Under the pieces are notes generated by a model. The model saw only the letters and a program-made list of their open reading frames with translations, was not told the origin of the DNA and made no database searches. From Mucilaginibacter sp. (GTDB lineage: Bacteria > Bacteroidota > Bacteroidia > Sphingobacteriales > Sphingobacteriaceae), in contig NZ_JAQBOW010000142.1 in the NCBI RefSeq assembly GCF_028287845.1, positions 1-32,809 of the forward strand: a DNA stretch of 32,809 nt, in the 5' to 3' direction. Position numbers and translations under genes: made by a program. Below, piece by piece: positions 6,633-12,903 of this stretch (position 1 is the first letter of the stretch; each line of letters begins with the position of its first letter).

Positions 6633-7601
6633 TTAGGATATTTTGTTTTTTGAACGCAGGCTATTTTCGGTTTTGATAGCCCTCGGAAATAAGATGTTAT
6701 TTTCCAGGTGAAGATGTAAAAGGGCATCGTCTTCATAGGCGGCCAATAGTTTGTATAAGATTGGGCAGGTACTGGAAGTATATGCCGACGCAATGTAATC
6801 GTTGGTAAGCTGCCTGATCTGTAACAGACCCGCTACTACTTTTTCACTTTCAACCTGTAATAGGGAGACAGCTATGTAAATAGGCCCGATCCCTGCCGCT
6901 TTTAGTGTGGCCCCATTTGTGTTGGCTTCTGATAACTTAATTATATAGGGGAATAATACTTTTTCTTCATTTTGATCTTTTTCTTCAAATATTTTTCCCG
7001 TATGCGCAAACAGCTCCGCAATCTCTTTGATCTCCGGGTTTCGATGACTGTTTGATTCGGCTACTTTAAAAGCCAGTTCGGTAATAAATTTGGTTTGAGT
7101 ACTGACATACCGGTGGTGAAGCTGTATGATATATCTGGTCAGGAAGGCCATGTCCCAGCTCAAAAAATTCATTCCTTTTTCTGAGGGCCGCTGATCTATT
7201 GTTTCCCATTGCCGCAAAACGTGGGTTATGGTAATCTCTTTCCCTGCAAAAGCCTGGTCGAGCGTTCTGTTCCCCCCGCAACTGAAGTCGATACCAAGAT
7301 TTTTTAAGGCCCGTGATTTACGATAATCCTGTGAAATGATATTCCCTATTGTTTCCTCATCGTTTTTTACCGGACTTTTTAGAATCCTTATTCGCCATTT
7401 TTCCGGCCCGTTTTCCAGTGGCTCCCACTGGAAATCCGGCCCACGATCTGCAACCAACAGATGATAGAGTGGCCTGGAATCAACATCATTACTAACCACC
7501 AATACATGCCCGGACCCTAAAGCATCAAATCTTTCAATGAAGACAGGGAGCTTTAAAAGAGGGTCAATAGCGGCTAGATCTAAATTCTCAGGGATTTCCA
7601 T
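6633..7601 (-). CDS. DUF2249-RIC/YtfE-like hemerythrin protein with altered iron ligands
   Basis: 322 residues in three parts: a DUF2249 (TusA-like) domain at about 5-72, a ScdA_N/DUF542 segment at 84-115 (GIDFSCGGNRTL), and a hemerythrin-like di-iron domain at 150-310. Relatives YtfE/ScdA/DnrN are repair-of-iron-centres proteins linked to nitric oxide and oxidative damage. By alignment from memory with E. coli YtfE, the ligands corresponding to His84, Glu133, His204 and Glu208 are kept (His163, Glu212, His296, Glu300), but His129 is Lys208 (FEEKDQNEE) and His160 is Lys254 (VESEK). The usual CC of DUF542 is Ser107-Cys108. Either the di-iron centre is lost or rebuilt. Head of a two-gene operon with operator 4 and a TAGCTTTG -7 box upstream. 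Confidence 0.85.
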   Translation of the reverse strand: MEIPENLDLAAIDPLLKLPVFIERFDALGSGHVLVVSNDVDSRPLYHLLVADRGPDFQWEPLENGPEKWRIRILKSPVKNDEETIGNIISQDYRKSRALKNLGIDFSCGGNRTLDQAFAGKEITITHVLRQWETIDQRPSEKGMNFLSWDMAFLTRYIIQLHHRYVSTQTKFITELAFKVAESNSHRNPEIKEIAELFAHTGKIFEEKDQNEEKVLFPYIIKLSEANTNGATLKAAGIGPIYIAVSLLQVESEKVVAGLLQIRQLTNDYIASAYTSSTCPILYKLLAAYEDDALLHLHLENNILFPRAIKTENSLRSKNKIS

Positions 7602-7617
7602 TTGTAGTATTTGCCTG

Positions 7618-7661
7618 CAAAGCTATCCACTGACTTCCGTTAAATAAATGACGAAGGTCAT
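7618..7661 (-). promoter_or_regulatory. FNR/FixK-type operator 4 and -7 box of the RIC-like operon
   Basis: ATGACGAAGGTCAT (7648-7661) is a perfect 5-4-5 palindrome. On the minus strand TAGCTTTG occupies 7625 to 7618, an exact TAnnTTTG -7 box. The centre-to-box distance is 29.5 bp (class II-like), identical to that at operator 2. Confidence 0.6.
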
Positions 7662-7695
7662 AAACCGCATAAACAGGGATAATTTTTATGCGTGA

Positions 7696-7950
7696 AATGT
7701 TAAATGCAAGTTTGTAACAGCTTTTTATGTGATGCTGCTCAATTTCCCCGAATATTTCGACCTTTCGGGTTACGAACAGACTTTTCGGCATTTATTTGGT
7801 TACCTCAATATCCTGTTTTCCCTTCCGGTCGTATTTTTCAGCGGGCTTTGTTATTTTGTATCAGCCCGGCAAAACCAAATACCGGAGTCGCTATTTGTCA
7901 TTAATTACTTTCAAAGACTTTATCAGGATACGGAAACATTTGCTGTTTAA
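7696..7950 (+). pseudogene. Remnant of a CcoI/FixI-type heavy-metal P-type ATPase
   Basis: An 84-codon frame on the strand opposite to its neighbours reads VMLLNFPEYFDLSGYEQ, then FGYLNILFSLPVVFFSG and IPESLFVINYFQRLY. These correspond in order to the first membrane helices of Bacteroidota CcoI/FixI ATPases (typical motifs recalled: NIMLLSFPEY, FGYLN-LPVVF-SG, VPIALGI). The metal-binding N-terminus and all catalytic domains (DKTGT, TGES, hinge) are absent, there is no credible start, and a few residues appear deleted before MLLNF. It is a decayed internal fragment, not a gene. CcoI inserts copper into cbb3 oxidase and usually sits with ccoNOP and near hemN or fnr genes, which fits its place beside hemN. 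Identification is by pattern recall only. Confidence 0.65.
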
Positions 7951-9311
7951 ACGGCCATGCTAAATAATTGTGTGGTTGGCTGTGCTGCCCATAAGCGGGC
8001 ATCCAGGCACATGCAGATGTTTCGAAGGAACGGCTTTCCCTGTGGTGTGACCTTAATGCCTGACAGATTCAACTCAACCAGGCCGTCAGCCTCCAACCCC
8101 TGTAGTCTTACCAATCCCTCAAACAAAACCTCGCCAGGCTTGTGGTTCCATTGTGTTTCACCTTTGCACATAATATCCAGGATGAGCCTGCGCAATATCA
8201 GGTCGTCTTCACTAAGCAGGTGCCCCTTCATCAGGGCGAATTCCCCGGTACCTATGAGTGCCATGTATTCTTCCACTGTTTTTACATTTTGCGCAAACCC
8301 GTACCAGGAGTCGCTGATGGAGGAAACCCCAAGCCCGATTAGGAGCTGAGTATGCTGATGGGTATAACCCATAAAATTTCGGTGAAGTTCTCCAGATTCT
8401 GCCGCTTCGAGCAGTTCATCTCCTGGCAGGGCAAAATGATCCATGCCAATTTCCTTGTAGCCATAACTAGTCAGCAGGCTCCTGCCTATCTCGCGGAGCT
8501 TTACTTTCGCTTCAGCGTCAGGCAAGTCGGCCTCGGTAAAGCGGCGCTGTCCGGGTTTTATCCAGGGAACATGCGCATAACTGTAAAAGGCGATGCGGTC
8601 TGGTTTCAAGCCGCTGACAATACTCATGGTGTTGATCAGTCCATCAAGGTTTTGGAGCGGTAGCCCATAAATAAGATCATAATTAATAGAGGTATAACCT
8701 ATACGGCGCGCCTGCAAGGTTGTTGTCAAAACCTGCTCAAAGGTCTGTTGGCGGTTGATGATAAACTGCACTTTAGGATCAAAGTCCTGGATGCCCAGGC
8801 TCAATCTCCTGAAGCCCAGGTCATATAAGGTATGTAAATGATCGAAGGTGGTATTGGCCGGGTGCGCTTCAAAACTGAATTCTGCCTTTTCGTGGATATG
8901 TACACCATCAAGTAACCCGTCAATCAATTTATGCAGGTTGTCCACGCTGAAAAATGTCGGGGTGCCTCCCCCTAAATGGATCTCCCGAATTACTGGGATG
9001 TTCCGGCACACATCGCGGTATAATTTCCATTCCTTTAACACGGCCGCAATATAAGGCTCCTCCACGCTGTGGTTCTTTGTGATTCGGGTGTTGCAGCCAC
9101 AATAGGTGCATAGATTTTCACAGAAAGGCAGATGTATATATAAGCTGATACCGGAAGACTGATTGCTTTCATTAAATGAAAGTTTAACAGAATCCTTCCA
9201 TGATTTTACCGTAAAAGTATCATTATCCCAATAGGGCATGGTCGGGTAGCTGGTGTAGCGCGGTACGGCAATGTTGTATTTGTCGGTTAGTTCTTTAAGC
9301 CGGTTTTCCAT
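7947..9311 (-). CDS. hemN: Oxygen-independent coproporphyrinogen III oxidase
   Basis: 454 residues, full length for HemN, the radical-SAM enzyme that decarboxylates coproporphyrinogen III to protoporphyrinogen IX without oxygen in haem synthesis. Seen: the N-terminal substrate motif PRYTSYPT at 17-24, then YIHLPFCENLCTYCGC with Cys64, Cys68 and Cys71 as the 4Fe-4S ligands and Cys73 after them (CxxxCxxCxC as in HemN), HLGGGTPTFFS, the SLGIQDFDPKVQ block and the C-terminal HemN domain (HTQLLIGLGVSSIS). Its ATG lies inside the 3' end of the upstream dehydrogenase gene (17-nt overlap), so the two are translationally coupled and share the operator upstream of that gene. HemN is a classical target of FNR/FixK-type regulators. 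Confidence 0.95.
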   Translation of the reverse strand: MENRLKELTDKYNIAVPRYTSYPTMPYWDNDTFTVKSWKDSVKLSFNESNQSSGISLYIHLPFCENLCTYCGCNTRITKNHSVEEPYIAAVLKEWKLYRDVCRNIPVIREIHLGGGTPTFFSVDNLHKLIDGLLDGVHIHEKAEFSFEAHPANTTFDHLHTLYDLGFRRLSLGIQDFDPKVQFIINRQQTFEQVLTTTLQARRIGYTSINYDLIYGLPLQNLDGLINTMSIVSGLKPDRIAFYSYAHVPWIKPGQRRFTEADLPDAEAKVKLREIGRSLLTSYGYKEIGMDHFALPGDELLEAAESGELHRNFMGYTHQHTQLLIGLGVSSISDSWYGFAQNVKTVEEYMALIGTGEFALMKGHLLSEDDLILRRLILDIMCKGETQWNHKPGEVLFEGLVRLQGLEADGLVELNLSGIKVTPQGKPFLRNICMCLDARLWAAQPTTQLFSMAV

Positions 9312-10344
9312 AATTCAATAATGGGGGTATTTCAGGTTGGGGTGAATTTTTACAATTTTTAGCGCAAACACAGGCTTTGCCAATACATTTGCCGGCTTGC
9401 CAGAGGTCCAGATTCTTAATGGTCTGATCAGCAATTTCCTGTAGTGTCTCCCGGGTTAGGTAAGCCTGATGAGGCGTGATCAACACATTTGGGTGGCTCA
9501 TCAGTTTAACCAGGAGTACATCCTTTACGGCATCTTGCTGCTGGTCTTCAAAAAACAATCCGTTTTCAAAGTCATAAACGTCCAGCCCCAAATAGCCGAC
9601 TTTCCGGCTTTCCAGAGCGGTCAGCACATCAGCCGTATCGATTAGCCGGCCGAGGGACGTATTGATCAGCATGACCCCTGGTTTCATCATTTCCAGAGTT
9701 TCCTGATTGATAAAATGTCGCGTTTCGGGGGTTAGTGGAATATGCAAGGAAATGATGTCGGCAGTTTGCAGCAGCAGTTCAAGGGATACCGGCTTGATGT
9801 GGCGCAGGTTTCGGGGGAATTTAAGGTCGAAGCCAATGACCCGACAACCTATCCCATGATAAATCGCTGCCACAGCCTGACCGGTATGGCCAAGGCCAAT
9901 CACGCCAACGGTTTTCCCTGAAAAATTAAAACCTACCAGGTCATCGTTCCTGAAATCAAATTCATGACTGTTCTGATCGGCTTTCATCGTCTGCCTGTTC
10001 AGGGCGAAGGCCATTCCTACAGCATGTTCGGCAACGGCCTGCGGCGAATAGGATGGAACATTGGCGATTTTTATTCCGAAAGCTGCAGCGGCAGCTTGAT
10101 CGATATGATCGGTTCCGGAGGAACGGGTAACTATAAATTTGATCCCAAGCGCCGCTAATTGTTCAATTACCACTGCCGACAGATCATCATTGGTAAAAAC
10201 AATCACGGCATCCTTTCCCTGGGCAAATATTGCTGTGTCAGGCCCCAGTGGGTTTGATATCAGTGTGATATCATGTTTTTTCTGGTTGGCCTTCGCCAGG
10301 TATTCCTTTTCAAAAGGTTTTATGCTATAAGCTACCGCTTTCAT
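9295..10344 (-). CDS. D-lactate dehydrogenase-family 2-hydroxyacid dehydrogenase with unusual active site and Cys tail
   Basis: 349 residues of the NAD-dependent D-2-hydroxyacid dehydrogenase family, closest in pattern to fermentative D-LDH. Seen: GLGHTG (150-155) with Asp173 for NAD, RSSGTDHID, and the catalytic Glu260 and His292 (ITPHQAYLTRE). The catalytic Arg of NTSRG is replaced: the segment reads NTSLGRLID, giving Leu231, with an Arg two residues later (233). The protein ends in a non-family tail with Cys320, Cys325, Cys327 and Cys331 (CIGKACVCAKNC), which could bind metal or form disulphides. Activity on pyruvate/lactate is thus likely by family but uncertain by residue. First gene of the operon with hemN; operator 5 and a TAGCTTTG -7 box lie upstream. 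Confidence 0.85.
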   Translation of the reverse strand: MKAVAYSIKPFEKEYLAKANQKKHDITLISNPLGPDTAIFAQGKDAVIVFTNDDLSAVVIEQLAALGIKFIVTRSSGTDHIDQAAAAAFGIKIANVPSYSPQAVAEHAVGMAFALNRQTMKADQNSHEFDFRNDDLVGFNFSGKTVGVIGLGHTGQAVAAIYHGIGCRVIGFDLKFPRNLRHIKPVSLELLLQTADIISLHIPLTPETRHFINQETLEMMKPGVMLINTSLGRLIDTADVLTALESRKVGYLGLDVYDFENGLFFEDQQQDAVKDVLLVKLMSHPNVLITPHQAYLTRETLQEIADQTIKNLDLWQAGKCIGKACVCAKNCKNSPQPEIPPLLNYGKPA

Positions 10345-10363
10345 TCGAAATAGTTTTGATTAA

Positions 10364-10429
10364 CAAAGCTATCGTTACAGATTTGCCTGTAGAATGAGCG
10401 GCATCAGTTGAATTAATGATGCTTATCAG
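10364..10429 (-). promoter_or_regulatory. FNR/FixK-type operator 5 and -7 box of the ldh-hemN operon
   Basis: ATGATGCTTATCAG (10416-10429) contains the exact TGAT-N4-ATCA core and overlaps the stop codon of the upstream regulator gene. On the minus strand TAGCTTTG occupies 10371 to 10364, an exact -7 box. The centre-to-box distance is 51.5 bp, the same as at operator 1. No good -33 box is present, as expected for an activator-dependent promoter. Confidence 0.6.
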
Positions 10430-11478
10430 TTTTTCATTTTCTCGAGTTTCGCCGGTTCCAGCAGGGTGATCAGGCTGCCTTTCTTTTCGATAAGGCCCTC
10501 ATCTTTAAAATCAGACAAGGTGCGGCTCACGGTCTCCGTTGCCATTCCGGCCATGGCGGCCAGGTCTTCGCGCGTAATTTTAAAACCTTCGGTTGCCTCC
10601 TCCTGTTGGCGGAATAAGCGGATCATAGCCTCTGCCATTCTTTTCCGTACCGAATGATAAGCGAGCTGCATGAGCTGCTCCTCCTTATCCCGGATATCGT
10701 TGGCCAGAAGTTTAATAAATTCACGGGCAACCTCCGGGTAAAGGTTGAGGAGCTGTTCCAGCTGGTCCTTCGGGATCAGGCAGACCACACTATCCTCCAG
10801 TGCGGTAGCCGTGTCGGTATAGGGTTCATTGGAAAGCAGCGCATTAACCCCCAGGTATTCTTCACAGCCAATAATGCCCGTCATTAATTCACGCCCATCC
10901 TCAGCGAGCCGTATCGTTTTGATTTTGCCGCTAATGACCAGGTAGATGCCCGTACCCCGGTCACCATCATAATAGATGACCTGGTTTTTTTTAAACTGCC
11001 GACTTTTACGCTCCTGTATAATTTTCTTCAATTCGTTCAGGCCTTCGTTCTTACCAATTAGTGTGTTCAAACGGTCAAGGGACTTGCTATAAAAATTTTT
11101 TTGTAATTCCTTTTTCTTCAGTCGCGTTTCGATTGCATTTAAAAGATCCATATCATCGAAGGGCTTGGTCAGGTAATCGTCTGCACCCATTTCCATGCCT
11201 TTCCGCAGATCAACCCGCTCGGCTTTAGCTGTGAGAAATATAAAGGGGATTGCGGCGGTATCCGGGTTTTTATTTAACATATACAGTACCCCGTAACCAT
11301 CCAATTCAGGCATCATGATGTCACAAAGGATGATATCCGGCAAATGGCTGAGGGCAAGTTCGACGCCGGCTTTTCCGTTTTTGGCTTCGTGGGCCTCGTA
11401 GCCGGCCAGTTGCAAAATTTCCACCACGTTTTCGCGAATGTCATTGTTATCCTCGATAATTAGTACTTTCTTTTTCAT
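10426..11478 (-). CDS. Response regulator fused to a Crp/FNR-type DNA-binding protein (FixJ-FixK-like fusion)
   Basis: 350 residues with two modules. Residues 1-120 are a receiver domain: acidic pocket Glu9/Asp10, phospho-acceptor Asp53 (ILCDIMMPELDG), Thr83 and Lys105 (TKPF). A helical linker leads to a cyclic-nucleotide-binding-like beta-barrel at about 155-245 and a Crp-type winged helix at 280-345. The recognition helix ATETVSRTL has Glu315, Ser318 and Arg319, the same E-x-x-S-R pattern that FNR uses (Glu209, Ser212, Arg213) on TGAT half-sites. There is no FNR-type N-terminal cysteine cluster, so the signal should come by phosphorylation. The start overlaps the kinase stop by 4 nt. Inferred to bind the RTGAY-N4-RTCAY sites of this island. 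Confidence 0.9.
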   Translation of the reverse strand: MKKKVLIIEDNNDIRENVVEILQLAGYEAHEAKNGKAGVELALSHLPDIILCDIMMPELDGYGVLYMLNKNPDTAAIPFIFLTAKAERVDLRKGMEMGADDYLTKPFDDMDLLNAIETRLKKKELQKNFYSKSLDRLNTLIGKNEGLNELKKIIQERKSRQFKKNQVIYYDGDRGTGIYLVISGKIKTIRLAEDGRELMTGIIGCEEYLGVNALLSNEPYTDTATALEDSVVCLIPKDQLEQLLNLYPEVAREFIKLLANDIRDKEEQLMQLAYHSVRKRMAEAMIRLFRQQEEATEGFKITREDLAAMAGMATETVSRTLSDFKDEGLIEKKGSLITLLEPAKLEKMKN

Positions 11479-12662
11479 GCTAATGGAAATGTAATGGTGA
11501 ATAAGGTGCCCTGGTTAACGTTACTTTTAAAATCAACCTTACCGTCTAACAGGCCGGCATAGCGGGCCACTATGTTCAATCCAAGTCCGGTTCCCGGAAT
11601 GCTCCCGGTATTATGGGCGCGAAAAAAGGCCTCAAACAGATGTTTCTGGTCGACCTCCGGAATACCGATGCCATTATCCCGGATGGTGAGGACACAGCGC
11701 TCCGGACTAATTTCGGTATTAAACTCAATAAAGGTGTTTTCGCCTGAATATTTAATGGCATTGCCAATTAGGTTGGTGATGCAATGACGCAGCAGGTTCT
11801 GGTCAAGATTAACCAGGCTGACAGTTCCCGTATGCTGGTAAATAATGCTTTGGTTCTGCTTGGCCACAAGCTGCAGCTCCTCGGTGATCTCTTCTGAAAA
11901 TTTAACCAGGTCAAACTGCGCCCGGGTTACCTGCACCTTGCCGGCTTCCAGTTTTTCCAGTGAAAGGAAATCATTGAGTATTCCGGTAAGGATGCCCACA
12001 GAGCCTTTAATCTTAGCCACATGTTTCTTGATGTTTTCGTTATCATAAGGCTGGGCATATTTTTCGATGAGCGAGGCGGAAAGCTGAACGGCGCTTAATG
12101 GCGTTCGAAACTCATGCGAGGCCATGGAAACAAAGCGGCTTTTTAGTTGCCCCAGTTCTTTTTCTTTAACGAGGGACGAACTTACTTCTTCTTTAGCCTG
12201 TTGCAAGGACATTACCGTTTCCTTCAAGGAATGCGTACGGCTTTCCACCAGTTCTTCAAGGTGTGCGGCATATTCCTTCAATTGTTCCTCTGCTTCCTTC
12301 TCCCTGGAAAGATCGTGTATAAAACCGGCGAATATTTTACGTTCGGCGTAGGACACCTCACTTACGCCGAGACGGAAAGGAAAGGTCGTGCCATTTTTCC
12401 GCAGCCCGGTTACTTCCCTGCCGATGCCGATAATATGGGGATCATCAGTACGCTGATAACGCGCGATATATTCATCATGCTGGCTCTTGTAGGGAGGGGG
12501 CATCAGCATAGAAATATTGTTTCCTACCACATCCTCCGGCGTATACAAAAAAAGCTTGCAAGCCGCTGGGTTTATAGACTCCACGCCCCCCCGTTCGTTG
12601 ATGGTGATGATACCATCGATGGCATTGTCAATAATGGCTTTAAGAAGGGCCGCGTTTTCCAT
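11475..12662 (-). CDS. FixL-like haem-PAS oxygen-sensor histidine kinase
   Basis: 395 residues with no membrane segment. A PAS domain fills 1-125, a coiled coil 125-175, a HisKA domain follows with phospho-acceptor His183 (SMASHEFRTPLS), then HATPase motifs NLIGNAIKYS, DNGIGIP and GTGLGLNIV. The PAS segment HDEYIARYQRTDDPHIIGIG then Arg82 matches Bradyrhizobium FixL almost residue by residue with a constant offset of 138: haem ligand His62 (His200), Arg68 (Arg206), His76 (His214) and the O2-contacting Arg82 (Arg220). In FixL these bind haem b and switch the kinase with oxygen. Numbering is from memory of the FixL sequence. Overlaps the downstream REC-Crp regulator gene, forming a cognate pair. 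Confidence 0.9.
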   Translation of the reverse strand: MENAALLKAIIDNAIDGIITINERGGVESINPAACKLFLYTPEDVVGNNISMLMPPPYKSQHDEYIARYQRTDDPHIIGIGREVTGLRKNGTTFPFRLGVSEVSYAERKIFAGFIHDLSREKEAEEQLKEYAAHLEELVESRTHSLKETVMSLQQAKEEVSSSLVKEKELGQLKSRFVSMASHEFRTPLSAVQLSASLIEKYAQPYDNENIKKHVAKIKGSVGILTGILNDFLSLEKLEAGKVQVTRAQFDLVKFSEEITEELQLVAKQNQSIIYQHTGTVSLVNLDQNLLRHCITNLIGNAIKYSGENTFIEFNTEISPERCVLTIRDNGIGIPEVDQKHLFEAFFRAHNTGSIPGTGLGLNIVARYAGLLDGKVDFKSNVNQGTLFTITFPLA

Positions 12663-12682
12663 TTTTTGTTTTTATCGGGTTA

Positions 12683-12696
12683 GTGATTTCTATCAC
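12683..12696. promoter_or_regulatory. FNR/FixK-type operator 6, at the kinase start region
   Basis: GTGATTTCTATCAC is a perfect 5-4-5 palindrome only 20 bp before the kinase ATG. It shares its right-hand base with the likely -7 box GATATTTG (minus strand, 12703 to 12696), so it would cover the transcription start: a repressor position, suggesting negative autoregulation. Confidence 0.6.
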
Positions 12697-12762
12697 AAAT
12701 ATCTGTATTTTAAAGCAATAGAAAATATAATACTTTACCTAAAGAAATGTGACGGATATCAC
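12696..12762 (-). promoter_or_regulatory. FNR/FixK-type operator 7 and -7 box of the sensor operon
   Basis: GTGACGGATATCAC (12749-12762) has one mismatch from a perfect palindrome. On the minus strand GATATTTG (12703 to 12696, one mismatch to TAnnTTTG) lies 52.5 bp from its centre, close to the 51.5 bp of operators 1 and 5. Operator 7 may also serve the divergent CoA-transferase gene; the rightward box TACCTTAT at 12810-12817 is poor. Confidence 0.5.
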
Positions 12763-12903
12763 TTTTTGGCCAAACAACTAGCCGGGGATGGTAAAAACCA
12801 AGCAGTTATTACCTTATGATAACAATCATTTTTTTACCTGTTCAGGATCATGGCATGGCATTGGGCTCGTGTCTATTTTTACCGGGAACATTTACAACGT
12901 ATT

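Noticed and set aside
7729..7950. Intact small membrane protein gene
   Set aside because: The sequence matches an internal piece of a much larger P-type ATPase and continues upstream of the GTG without a start; a pseudogene is more likely.
12147..12683. 178-codon rightward open frame antisense to the kinase
   Set aside because: The minus strand encodes a clear PAS-HisKA kinase; the opposite frame is a composition shadow and crosses the promoter region.
12850..12903. Extra 18 residues at the N-terminus of the CoA-transferase from ATG 12850
   Set aside because: The added residues do not resemble the family N-terminus; the alternative is recorded because the operator spacing would suit it.
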